A DNA stretch of 64,000 bases, taken from Pelagibacterium montanilacus. GTDB taxonomy: Bacteria; Pseudomonadota; Alphaproteobacteria; Rhizobiales; Devosiaceae. Positions within the stretch are counted from its first letter, which is position 1. Each line of letters begins with the position of its first letter. The translations under genes and the position numbers were made by a program. The notes beneath the pieces are model-generated. The model was not told the origin of the DNA, made no database searches, and was given only the letters and a program-made list of their open reading frames with translations. Shown piece after piece: positions 47,483 through 59,550 of this stretch. The stretch lies in NCBI RefSeq assembly GCF_003992665.1, contig NZ_RZMX01000014.1:248001-312000 (forward strand), in the 5' to 3' direction.

Positions 47483-48922
47483 TCAGATGTTGAGCGCCTG
47501 ACCGTAGGCGTCCAGAACGCTTTCCTTCATCGTTTCCGACAGGGTGGGGTGCGGGAAGATGGTGTGCATCAGCTCTTCCTCGGTGGTCTCGAGATTCATC
47601 GCGACAACGAAGCCCTGGATCAGCTCGGTGACTTCAGCGCCTACCATGTGTGCGCCCAGCAACTCCCCGGTCTTCTTGTCGAAGATCGTCTTCACCAGCC
47701 CGTCGGGCTCCCCGAGCGCGATGGCCTTGCCATTGCCCACGAACGGGAATCGGCCCACGCGGATGTCGCGGCCCTGCTCCTTGGCCTTGGCTTCGGTCAG
47801 GCCGACGCTGGCCACCTGCGGCTCGCAATAGGTGCATCCCGGAATCTTGCTCTTGTCGAGCCCGTGCACCGTCTTGCCCGCGATGGTCTCGACCGCCACC
47901 ACTGCCTCGTGCTCGGCCTTGTGGGCCAGCATGGGCGGTCCGGCGACGTCACCGATGGCCCAGATGCCCTCGACATTGGTGCGCCCGTGCCCGTCGACGA
48001 CGATGATGCCCTTCTCGACCCTGACCCCGGCCTTTTCGAGCCCGAGATCCTCGGAATTGGCCTGCACGCCCACGGCCGAGATCAGGACTTCGGCCTTGAT
48101 CTCTTTGGACTTGCCATCCTTGAGCTCGACATGGGCGGTAACGCCTGTCTTGGACTTGTCGACCTTGGACACCTTGGCCTCGGTGAGGATCTCGATGCCG
48201 CGTTTTTCCAGCCGCTTGCGGGCGAGCCCTGCGATTTCCGCGTCCTCGACCGGCATGATCTGCGGCAGCAGCTCGATGACCGTCACGTCCGCGCCCATGG
48301 AGCGGTAGAACGAGGCGAACTCGATGCCGATGGCGCCCGAGCCCATGACGGCGACCGACTTTGGCATCTTTTCGGGCTTGAGTGCCTCGAAATAGGTCCA
48401 GATCCGATCTCCGTCCGGCTCGATGCCCGGCAGAACGCGCGGACGAGCGCCGGTGGCGACGATGATGTGCTTGGCCTTGTAGGTGCCTTCGCCCAGAGTG
48501 TTCTTGGGCTTGGGGTGCTGGGGCTCGACCGGCTTTTTCTTGGTCGCGGAAACCTTGATCTCGCCGGGCCTGGTGATCGCGGCTTCGCCCCAGATGATGT
48601 CCACCTTGTTCTTCTTCATCAGGAACTGGCAGCCATCGTTCATCCGGCCGGCAATTCCGCGCGAACGCTTGACGATATCGGCGATATCGAAATCAAACGA
48701 GTCGGCCTTGAGTCCGTAATCCTTGGCGTGCGCCATGTGGCCATAGACTTCGGCCGAGCGCAGCATCGCCTTGGTGGGAATGCAGCCCCAGTTCGAGCAG
48801 ATGCCCGCCATGTGCTCGCGTTCGACCACGGCGGCCTTGAGCCCGAGCTGGGACGCGCGGATGGCTGCGATGTAGCCACCCGGCCCCGCGCCGATCACGA
48901 TGATATCGTACTGATCCGCCAT
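47483..48922 (-). CDS. lpdA: Dihydrolipoyl dehydrogenase (E3)
   Basis: 479 residues. FAD motif DIIVIGAGPGGYIAAIRASQLG, redox-active disulfide CSNWGC near residue 42, NAD motif VAVMGSGAIGIEFASFYRSMGADVTVIE, and the C-terminal dimerisation end with the HTIFPHPTLSE catalytic histidine-glutamate region. The CSNWGC form is typical of rhizobial pyruvate-dehydrogenase E3. It has a short alanine-free insertion around residues 125-140 rich in Lys and Pro. Encoded after pdhABC and the SGNH hydrolase gene. Confidence 0.96.
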   Translation of the reverse strand: MADQYDIIVIGAGPGGYIAAIRASQLGLKAAVVEREHMAGICSNWGCIPTKAMLRSAEVYGHMAHAKDYGLKADSFDFDIADIVKRSRGIAGRMNDGCQFLMKKNKVDIIWGEAAITRPGEIKVSATKKKPVEPQHPKPKNTLGEGTYKAKHIIVATGARPRVLPGIEPDGDRIWTYFEALKPEKMPKSVAVMGSGAIGIEFASFYRSMGADVTVIELLPQIMPVEDAEIAGLARKRLEKRGIEILTEAKVSKVDKSKTGVTAHVELKDGKSKEIKAEVLISAVGVQANSEDLGLEKAGVRVEKGIIVVDGHGRTNVEGIWAIGDVAGPPMLAHKAEHEAVVAVETIAGKTVHGLDKSKIPGCTYCEPQVASVGLTEAKAKEQGRDIRVGRFPFVGNGKAIALGEPDGLVKTIFDKKTGELLGAHMVGAEVTELIQGFVVAMNLETTEEELMHTIFPHPTLSETMKESVLDAYGQALNI

Positions 48923-48994
48923 TGGCTTACCTCTTGCGTTTCATTGTGGCGCCCGGTGCGCCGGCAGATCGCTCCGCCAGCCTGCCCATGCGCT

Positions 48995-49633
48995 CTAAAG
49001 CCCGAGAATTCTGCTTACAAGCGGCGCGAGCGCGTCGCCGATTGCGCGTGTGTTGGCCGCATCCAGATGCACGCCATCGAGCGGCGTGGCCGTGGCGATG
49101 GTGGCGGCATCAAAGAACGCCGCGCCCGTCTGCTCGGCCACCCGCGCGTAATGCTCTGCGAACCGATGAGATTCGGCGATCCGCTCGCCGAACATGGCCG
49201 TGAAATCCGGCTCGTCGGTTTGGACCGCATGGGGCGGTGCCACGATCATCACCTGCGGCACGGGCATGTCCTCGCCATAGGGATGGGTGCGGACGATCTC
49301 GACCAGGCGTTTCATCCCCTGAGAGGCGCCGTGCGCCGTGCCACACAGATGGGTCTTGAGATCGTTGGTGCCCAGCATGATTACCACGAGATCGAGCGGC
49401 TTGTGGCTGTTGAGCAGGGTCGGCAACAGCCGAACCCCATTGCGGTCACCCGCTGCGCTCCAGTCATCGAACGCCGTGGTGCGCCCGCCCAGCCCTTCCG
49501 CGATCACACGCGCCGAGCCTGCCAGCCCGGCTTCGAGCCGGGTCGGCCAGCGGTCCTCGAACCGGTGCCGGCCTCCGGACTCCGCGTCCGACCCGAACGT
49601 CAGGCTGTCGCCAAAGGCGAGGATGGTCTTCAT
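48995..49633 (-). CDS. SGNH/GDSL-family hydrolase
   Basis: 212 residues. Block I ILAFGDSLTFGSD holds the catalytic serine, block III is VIMLGTNDLK and block V LDGVHLDAANTRAIG gives the Asp-His pair. No signal peptide, so a cytoplasmic esterase is likely. It sits between pdhC (10 bp) and lpd (72 bp), a position seen in related genomes, but its link to pyruvate dehydrogenase is unknown. Confidence 0.92.
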   Translation of the reverse strand: MKTILAFGDSLTFGSDAESGGRHRFEDRWPTRLEAGLAGSARVIAEGLGGRTTAFDDWSAAGDRNGVRLLPTLLNSHKPLDLVVIMLGTNDLKTHLCGTAHGASQGMKRLVEIVRTHPYGEDMPVPQVMIVAPPHAVQTDEPDFTAMFGERIAESHRFAEHYARVAEQTGAAFFDAATIATATPLDGVHLDAANTRAIGDALAPLVSRILGL

Positions 49634-49643
49634 GGCGACCGTC

Positions 49644-51065
49644 CTAGGCCAGCATCATGACGGGGGTTTCGATGAGCTGCTTGAAGGCCGAGAGCAGTTC
49701 GGCCCCCAGCGCCCCGTCCACCGAGCGGTGGTCGCACGAGAGCGTGACGGTCATGAACGTGCCCGTCTTGATCTCCCCGTTCTCGGGATAGACCCGCTCC
49801 TCACCCGCGCCGACAGCCAGGATCGTGCCGTGTGGCGGATTGATGACCGCGCTGAAGTGCTTGATGCCGTACATGCCCAGATTGGACACCGACGACGCCC
49901 CGCCCTGATATTCGTGCGGCGCCAGCTTCTTGTTGCGCGCACGTGTGGCCAGATCCTTGACCGCTTCTGAGATCTCGCGCAGCGATTTGGTGTCGCAGGA
50001 TTTGACCACGGGCGTGAAAAGCCCACCGGGCACCGCGACCGCCACGGCCACGTCCGAGCGGTGATGATAAAGGATAGAGTCCCCCGCCCAGGTGGCATTG
50101 GCCTGCGGCACGCGCTGAAGCGCCAGGGCCCAGGCCTTCATGATGAAGTCGTTGACTGAGAGCTTATAGGCCGGCTTGCCGTCCTTGTCCTTGGGGGCCG
50201 AAGCGTTGATCTCGGCGCGCGCGGCCATCAGGTTGTCGATCCGGCAGTCGAGCGTGAGATAGAAATGCGGCACGGTCTGCTTGGATTCGGTCAGCCGTGC
50301 GGCGACCGTCTTGCGCATGCCGTCAGCGGGCACGAGGTCGTAGGTGCCCTCCTCGTACATGGCCAGAACCTGATCCCGACCGAGCCCCGAAGGCATGGCC
50401 TTGGCCGACGGTGCAGCCGAAGGCTTCGCGGCCGCGCCGCCATCCTTTTGTGCCTTCTCGATGTCGGCCTTGACGATCCGGCCTTTGGGGCCCGTGCCCT
50501 TTACCGCTGCAAGGTCGATCCCCGCGTCCTTGGCGAGGCGCCGTGCGAGCGGCGAGGAGAATATGCGTTCCCCGTCCCTGGTCGGTGCCGGGCCTGCGCC
50601 CTTGGAGGGCTCGCGGCCCTGCGCGATCTCGGGCGTGGCGTTGGATCTGGGCGCCTGGGGTGCCGGCTCGTCCGAGGCCTTTGCATCGGCCGCTGGCTTT
50701 TCGGACTTGTCCGCGTCCTTGGCATCCGCCTTGGATTCGGGCTTGTCGTCGTCGGCAGGCTTTTCAGCCTTTTTCCCGGCCTTGGGCTCGGGAGCCGCGG
50801 CGTCGATGTCGTCGGCGCTCTCGCCCTCCTCGAGCAGGATGGCGATCACGGCGTTGACCTTGACGTTCTCGGCGCCCTCGTCGACGAGAATCCTGCCGAT
50901 GGTGCCCTCGTCGACCGCCTCGACCTCCATGGTCGCCTTGTCGGTCTCGATTTCGGCGATGACGTCACCGGACGAAACGGTGTCGCCCTCCTTGACGTGC
51001 CATTTGGCGAGCGTGCCCTCCTCCATGGTGGGGGAAAGGGCGGGCATGGTGATGTTGACGGGCAT
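49644..51065 (-). CDS. pdhC: Pyruvate dehydrogenase E2, dihydrolipoyl acetyltransferase
   Basis: 473 residues. Lipoyl domain ([16 protein letters not shown], lysine for lipoylation) at about 1-80. An acidic, Ala/Lys-rich linker leads to the peripheral subunit-binding domain ([22 protein letters not shown]), then the acyltransferase domain with catalytic [15 protein letters not shown] near the end. It follows pdhB by 13 bp. The lipoyl domain closely resembles that fused to PdhB. Confidence 0.96.
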   Translation of the reverse strand: MPVNITMPALSPTMEEGTLAKWHVKEGDTVSSGDVIAEIETDKATMEVEAVDEGTIGRILVDEGAENVKVNAVIAILLEEGESADDIDAAAPEPKAGKKAEKPADDDKPESKADAKDADKSEKPAADAKASDEPAPQAPRSNATPEIAQGREPSKGAGPAPTRDGERIFSSPLARRLAKDAGIDLAAVKGTGPKGRIVKADIEKAQKDGGAAAKPSAAPSAKAMPSGLGRDQVLAMYEEGTYDLVPADGMRKTVAARLTESKQTVPHFYLTLDCRIDNLMAARAEINASAPKDKDGKPAYKLSVNDFIMKAWALALQRVPQANATWAGDSILYHHRSDVAVAVAVPGGLFTPVVKSCDTKSLREISEAVKDLATRARNKKLAPHEYQGGASSVSNLGMYGIKHFSAVINPPHGTILAVGAGEERVYPENGEIKTGTFMTVTLSCDHRSVDGALGAELLSAFKQLIETPVMMLA

Positions 51066-51078
51066 TCTCGACCCTCCC

Positions 51079-52485
51079 CTAGCTGCGGTAGGTGACGGCG
51101 TTCACCGCCGCGATGACTTCGTCCACGTTGGGCAGCGCGAGCTTCTCGAGGTTGGCCGCATAGGGCATGGGCACGTCCTTGCCTGTCACCCGGGTCACCG
51201 GCGCATCGAGATAGTCGAATGCTTTTTCCATCAGCCGCGCCGAGATTTCCGATCCGATGCTGCCCTGGGGCCAGCCTTCCTCCACGGTCACGCAGCGCCC
51301 GGTCTTCTTGACGCTCTCGACCACGGTGTCGATGTCCATGGGGCGAAGGGTCCGCAGGTCGATCAGTTCCACGTCGACGCCGGCGGCCACGAGCTTTTCG
51401 GTGGCCTGGGTCGCGTAGCGCATGCCGATCGAGTACGAGACGATGGTCACGTCCTTGCCCTTGCGGGCCACACGGGCCTTGCCGATGGGCAGAACGAAAT
51501 CGTCCATCTTGGGCACATCGCCGCTCGATCCGTACAGAATCTCGTTTTCAAGGAAGATGACGGGGTTGGGATTGCGGATCGCGGCCTTGAGCAGGCCCTT
51601 TGCGTCGGCGGCGGTATAGGGCGCGATGACGATCAGGCCGGGCACATGGCTGTACCAGGCCGAATAGTCCTGACTGTGCTGGGCGCCCACGCGCGCTGCC
51701 GCGCCGTTGGGGCCCCGGAAGACGATGGGTGCCTTGACCTGCCCGCCGGACATATAGAGCTGCTTGGCGGCCGAGTTGATGATCTGGTCGATGGCCTGCA
51801 TGCCGAAGTTCCAGGTCATGAACTCCACGATCGGCTTGAGCCCGGCGAACGCCGCTCCCACGCCCAGACCGGCGAAGCCGTGCTCGGTGATCGGGGTATC
51901 GATGACGCGTTCGGCGCCAAATTCCTGGAGCAGCCCCTGGGTGACCTTATAGGCCCCCTGATACTCGGCCACTTCCTCACCCATCACGAAAACGTCGCCG
52001 TCCGCGCGCATTTCCTCGGCCATGGCGTCGCGCAAGGCTTCGCGCACGGTCGTGGTGACCATCTCGACATCGTCGGGGATATCGGGATCGTCGGCGGGCT
52101 TGAACTGGGGGGCCGCAGGGGCATCGACGGACTTGGTGGTCGGCTGGGACTTGGCCGCAACCTCCTCGTCGGCGCCGGGCTTTTCGGATTCCTTGGGCTC
52201 GTCGGGCCCGATCTCCGGCTCGGGCACCTCCGCGGGATCCTCGTCTTCCCCGATCAGCGCAGCGATGGGTGTGTTGACCTTCACCCCTTCGGTGCCTTCG
52301 GCCACGAAGATCTTGCCGATGGTCCCTTCATCGACCGCTTCGACTTCCATTGTCGCCTTGTCGGTCTCGATCTCGGCCAGAACGTCGCCGGGGCCGACCT
52401 TGTCGCCCTCCTTGACCAGCCACTTGGACAGCGTGCCCTCTTCCATCGTGGGCGAGAGCGCTGGCATCAGAATATCGGTTGGCAT
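51079..52485 (-). CDS. pdhB: Pyruvate dehydrogenase E1 beta subunit with N-terminal lipoyl domain
   Basis: 468 residues, about 140 longer than a plain E1 beta. Residues 1-80 are a lipoyl domain ([16 protein letters not shown]), followed by an acidic linker to about 135. The catalytic part has [21 protein letters not shown] and [18 protein letters not shown], and the C-terminal domain includes [20 protein letters not shown] and [14 protein letters not shown]. The lipoyl fusion is an alphaproteobacterial trait. It follows pdhA by 25 bp. Confidence 0.97.
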   Translation of the reverse strand: MPTDILMPALSPTMEEGTLSKWLVKEGDKVGPGDVLAEIETDKATMEVEAVDEGTIGKIFVAEGTEGVKVNTPIAALIGEDEDPAEVPEPEIGPDEPKESEKPGADEEVAAKSQPTTKSVDAPAAPQFKPADDPDIPDDVEMVTTTVREALRDAMAEEMRADGDVFVMGEEVAEYQGAYKVTQGLLQEFGAERVIDTPITEHGFAGLGVGAAFAGLKPIVEFMTWNFGMQAIDQIINSAAKQLYMSGGQVKAPIVFRGPNGAAARVGAQHSQDYSAWYSHVPGLIVIAPYTAADAKGLLKAAIRNPNPVIFLENEILYGSSGDVPKMDDFVLPIGKARVARKGKDVTIVSYSIGMRYATQATEKLVAAGVDVELIDLRTLRPMDIDTVVESVKKTGRCVTVEEGWPQGSIGSEISARLMEKAFDYLDAPVTRVTGKDVPMPYAANLEKLALPNVDEVIAAVNAVTYRS

Positions 52486-52510
52486 CGCAATCTATCTCCC
52501 TGCCGGCGCT

Positions 52511-53548
<1,038 letters not shown>

Positions 53549-53746
53549 GCGGGATCTCCAGACAAAGCTCACGGGGTCCGCTGCCCCTGGCGGCGGACAC
53601 GATCAGGATGGCGGCATCATAGACGTGTTGTCCCCACGTGCAAATGACACTGCGCGTGCGGCGAATGCGGGCCAACCCCCCGCATTTCCGCCACTGCGGT
53701 TGCTTAACTAATCTGGAGTTAAGACGTCACAATAACCGGTCTTCGG
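53549..53746. promoter_or_regulatory. Upstream region of pdhA, with hairpins after ftsB
   Basis: 198 bp between ftsB and pdhA on the minus strand. TAACCG (53733-53738) and CGGTTA (53744-53749) form a hairpin across the ftsB stop codon. A second, imperfect inverted repeat lies at 53660-53692 (GCGGG/CCCGC core). The part nearest pdhA should contain its promoter; no exact elements were assigned. Confidence 0.4.
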
Positions 53747-54064
53747 TTAATCCGCGTCGGGTGTGATGAGAATGTCGCGGGCGTGGACGAGCCCCAGCAT
53801 TTCGCGGGCGCGCTCGGTCAGGATGTCCGGGTCCAGCCGGGCCGGATCGAACAGCGCGATGCGGTGCTCATAGGATTGGGTCTCCGCCGCGAGCGAGGCC
53901 TGGCGGGCTTCGAGAATCTCGAGCTCGGCGATCATCTCGGCCTGGCTTTCGATGCCGTAAGCGCCATGAAGCAGGTGATAGGCGAGATAGACCTGAAACC
54001 CGACGAGCACTGCCGTGGTGGCCAGCTTCAGAACGAGTGACGGGCGTTTGACGCGGGTGGGCAT
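53747..54064 (-). CDS. ftsB: Septum formation initiator FtsB/DivIC
   Basis: 105 residues. One membrane helix at about 13-33 (KLATTAVLVGFQVYLAYHLL), then a coiled-coil at about 40-65 (EMIAELEILEARQASLAAE), and the conserved end DPARLDPDILTERAREMLGLVHARDILI. Divisome scaffold with FtsL and FtsQ. It lies between eno and pdhA, the standard place in Hyphomicrobiales. Confidence 0.92.
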   Translation of the reverse strand: MPTRVKRPSLVLKLATTAVLVGFQVYLAYHLLHGAYGIESQAEMIAELEILEARQASLAAETQSYEHRIALFDPARLDPDILTERAREMLGLVHARDILITPDAD

Positions 54065-54129
54065 GGGGCATGGGCTCGGCGTGTCGGCAGACAGACCTCT
54101 TATGCACCGGTCATGCTTAAGGAGTGGTT

Positions 54130-54152
54130 GCCGACCGCGCGGTGCGGTCGGC
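54130..54152. terminator. Hairpin between eno and ftsB
   Basis: GCCGACCGC (54130-54138) and GCGGTCGGC (54144-54152) are perfect 9-bp arms, 24 bp after the eno stop. The T-run (CCCTTTT) is on the plus-strand side only, so as an eno terminator it would lack the usual tail. Confidence 0.5.
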
Positions 54153-54175
54153 TCCCTTTTGCGAGAGGACGGCCA

Positions 54176-55576
<1,401 letters not shown>

Positions 55577-55591
55577 TCAGGGTTAAGCCTC

Positions 55592-55957
55592 TCAGTGCCA
55601 GTAGGGGTCGACCTTGTAGTAGCTGTAGGCTTCCTGGCGTGCCGCGCGACCGTCATCCTTGGTCAGCTCGCTGATCGTGTCGGCAGGTGCGGCTTCGAGC
55701 TCTTCCTTGGAATAGGGCACCACATAGCCGCCCGTGTCCTCGGCGTAGTCGAGCGCCGACCACGGAAGCGGGTGGTATTTCTCGCCCATTCCGAGGAAGC
55801 CGCCAAAGCCGACCACGGCGAACATGATGGCGTTGTCGAGCTTGTCGAGAACGATATCCTCGACCTTGCCGATCTTTTCGCCGTTCATGTTGTAGACGTC
55901 GGTCCCGATGGCGCGGGTGGCGCGAATGGAGGTGGTGTGTCCAGAAGTGGTGGGCAT
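55592..55957 (-). CDS. PRC-barrel domain protein
   Basis: 121 residues. The PRC-barrel fold is marked by RATRAIGTDVYNMNGEKIGKVEDIVLDKLDNAIMFAVVGFGGFLGMG followed by HPLPWSALDY. Such small proteins are often membrane- or photosystem-associated or stress-related; the molecular role here is unknown. The ATG at 55957 is preferred for the AAAGG nine bases upstream; an ATG two codons earlier is possible. It occupies a place near pyrG and eno where kdsA is usual. Its own terminator follows. Confidence 0.85.
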   Translation of the reverse strand: MPTTSGHTTSIRATRAIGTDVYNMNGEKIGKVEDIVLDKLDNAIMFAVVGFGGFLGMGEKYHPLPWSALDYAEDTGGYVVPYSKEELEAAPADTISELTKDDGRAARQEAYSYYKVDPYWH

Positions 55958-56066
55958 GAGCATCTGCCTTTCTATGTGGCGTTGATGCGTGTCCAACGAG
56001 CGGCCCCGTGTGTTGTTCCCTTGCCCGGGCCAATGGTCGCATTGGGGTTCGGTGTCGCTGGCCCGG

Positions 56067-56246
56067 CTAGCTCTCGTCGCGCCGGTGACCTTCGATGTGA
56101 TCGAGGGCGCGCTTGCGCGCCGCGTCCTCCCGTTCGCGCTCCGCACGCGTCCGCCCGAACCGCGTGCGGTTGGCGGACGCTTCGGTTTCCCGTTCCTCCC
56201 GCGCCTTGCGTTTACGCACCTGACGAAGGTTGACGAGATCACCCAT
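56067..56246 (-). CDS. DUF4169-type small basic protein
   Basis: 59 residues starting MGDLVNLRQVRKRKAREERE and ending DHIEGHRRDES. About half the residues are Arg, Lys or Glu, predicted as one long charged helix. VNLRQVRKRKAREE and NRTRFGRTRAERERE are the conserved parts of a small uncharacterised family found next to eno, kdsA or pyrG in Hyphomicrobiales. The start codon follows the pyrG stop by one base (TAACATG), so translation is probably coupled to pyrG. Confidence 0.85.
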   Translation of the reverse strand: MGDLVNLRQVRKRKAREERETEASANRTRFGRTRAEREREDAARKRALDHIEGHRRDES

Positions 56247-56247
56247 G

Positions 56248-57882
<1,635 letters not shown>

Positions 57883-57933
57883 TCACCTTACAGTTCCGCT
57901 CGATGATTCGAAGCGTGATTCTTCAATCGCAAA

Positions 57934-57962
57934 CAAAAAAAGAAGGGGATGTTTCCATCCCC
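57934..57962 (-). terminator. Intrinsic terminator of secG
   Basis: On the minus strand: GGGGATG, GAAA tetraloop, CATCCCC, then TTCTTTTTTTG. Stem positions are 57945-57951 and 57956-57962. It lies 28 bp after the secG stop and before pyrG. Confidence 0.88.
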
Positions 57963-57990
57963 AACTTTCAGGTCTCTAAGGGCCCTTCGA

Positions 57991-58539
57991 TCAGGAGCCC
58001 GGTGTGGACTGCGGTTCGGGTACCGCGAGGTCTGCCGGGGCGCCGGAGGCGGGAGCCTCCACATCGGCAGCGGGGGCCTCGATGTCCTGGGCGTCAGCCG
58101 CCGGAGCGTCGACGTCCTGAGCCGGCGCCGCCTCTGCAGGGGCTTCGACTTCGGTGGCAGGAGCCTGGACGTCATCGGCCGGCGCTTCGATGCCCTCGGC
58201 GGGGGGCACGACGAGGTCGTCATTGGACGTGCCCATCGAATCCAGCGCGTCGAGCACCGAGCCCGGCGTACCGTCACCCTCGACGGCGGAGTCGAGAATC
58301 GAGGTGCTGGTCCGCTCGAGCTGGCTCACGACAGTGAGCGCGATGGCCGTGAGCATGAACAGAGTGCCCAGAATTGCGGTCGTGCGCGTGAGCAGATTGG
58401 CCGAACCGCGCGCCGACATGAAATTGCCGCCGCCTCCGCCGCCCATGCCCAGGCCACCACCTTCGGAGCGTTGCAGCAGAATAACCACGATCATGGCGAC
58501 CACGATCAGCAGATAGGCGACAATAAGGACTGTAGCCAT
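57991..58539 (-). CDS. secG: Preprotein translocase subunit SecG with a repetitive C-terminal tail
   Basis: 182 residues. Two membrane helices, TVLIVAYLLIVVAMIVVILL and TTAILGTLFMLTAIALTVV, are joined by the glycine-rich QRSEGGGLGMGGGGGGNFMSARG loop typical of SecG. The last 80 or so residues are an Ala/Pro/Asp/Glu-rich tail with repeated EAPA and DAPAAD units (EAPADDVQAPATEVEAPAEAAP). Extended acidic SecG tails occur in this order, but their role is not known. Follows tpiA by 95 bp. Confidence 0.94.
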   Translation of the reverse strand: MATVLIVAYLLIVVAMIVVILLQRSEGGGLGMGGGGGGNFMSARGSANLLTRTTAILGTLFMLTAIALTVVSQLERTSTSILDSAVEGDGTPGSVLDALDSMGTSNDDLVVPPAEGIEAPADDVQAPATEVEAPAEAAPAQDVDAPAADAQDIEAPAADVEAPASGAPADLAVPEPQSTPGS

Positions 58540-58634
58540 GGAAACAGAATATCCTTGGGGTCTGGAATTGGGCGCGTTCTACACGCATTGACACGCAATT
58601 GCCAGTCTGGCCCCGGCGTTTTTTCCCTGCCCCG

Positions 58635-59390
58635 TCAGCAGGCCAGAATTATCGAAAAAAAGTCGTCGGCGTGAAGGCTTGCGCCGCCCACCAGCGCGCC
58701 ATTGACGTTGGGCGTGCGCAGCACCTCGCCAGCATTGTCGGGCTTCACCGATCCGCCATAGAGAATGCGGACCCCTGCCCCCGACTCGCCCAGCATATCC
58801 TCGAGCACTCTGCGGATATGGGCATGCATTTCTGCAATATCTTCGGTCCTGGCCGATTTGCCGGTCCCGATTGCCCAGACCGGCTCGTAGGCGATGACCA
58901 GCGACTGGCCCCCTGCCTCACCGGGAATGCTCTCGCGGACCTGCCGCTCGACTACATCGGGCGCGATGCCCTGATCGCGCTGGGCTTCGGTTTCCCCGAC
59001 ACACACGATAGGCACCAGGCCCGCGGCCATGGCTGCCTCGGCCTTTGCCTTGACCAGCGCGCTCTCCTCGCCGTGACCGGCGCGGCGTTCCGAATGACCC
59101 AGGATCACAAAGCTGGCACCGGCATCGGCGAGCATGGTGGCGCTCGTGTCGCCGGTATAGGCCCCAGACGCTTCCGCATGGCAGTCCTGACCGCCGAATC
59201 GCACCGGCGTCGCCTCGGCCATGCGGACAGCGCGCTCGATCAGCGTGGCCGGCGGGCAGACGAGGATATCGGCGCGCACTTCGCCCGCTTCACCGAGCAG
59301 CATCTGCAGCCGCCCGATCTGTTGAAGCGACACGGAGGTGCCATTCATCTTCCAGTTGCCGGCAATCAGCGGGCGCACACCATTATCCAT
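58635..59390 (-). CDS. tpiA: Triosephosphate isomerase
   Basis: 251 residues. Catalytic set complete: N and K in AGNWKMNGT, H in VILGHSERR, E in IAYEPVWAIGTG, and the phosphate loop LYGGSVKPDNA. Interconverts dihydroxyacetone phosphate and glyceraldehyde 3-phosphate. First gene of the tpiA-secG pair; diverges from ppiD. Confidence 0.98.
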   Translation of the reverse strand: MDNGVRPLIAGNWKMNGTSVSLQQIGRLQMLLGEAGEVRADILVCPPATLIERAVRMAEATPVRFGGQDCHAEASGAYTGDTSATMLADAGASFVILGHSERRAGHGEESALVKAKAEAAMAAGLVPIVCVGETEAQRDQGIAPDVVERQVRESIPGEAGGQSLVIAYEPVWAIGTGKSARTEDIAEMHAHIRRVLEDMLGESGAGVRILYGGSVKPDNAGEVLRTPNVNGALVGGASLHADDFFSIILAC

Positions 59391-59550
59391 TTTGTCTCCC
59401 CGGAACTACAGCTTGCCTCTGCAATACGAATGGCCTAGGACCGTTCTTTCATCACATTGCTCACCGAATGTGTCTATAGCGGGGATCGCGTAAACGCCAC
59501 ACGGTTTGCAGACATTTAAGTGACTGAACGGCTGGCACGAATGGATCACC
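59391..59550. promoter_or_regulatory. Divergent promoter region between tpiA and ppiD
   Basis: 160 bp expected to contain promoters for tpiA-secG and for ppiD-trpEGD. No trp leader peptide, attenuator or other specific element was recognised. Confidence 0.4.

Noticed and set aside
47444-49660. 738-codon plus-strand frame
   Set aside because: Antisense to lpdA and the SGNH hydrolase gene, whose catalytic motifs are intact; composition is that of a shadow frame.
59533-59539. Sigma-54 -24 element (TGGCACG) before ppiD
   Set aside because: No GC-containing -12 element at the required spacing follows it.
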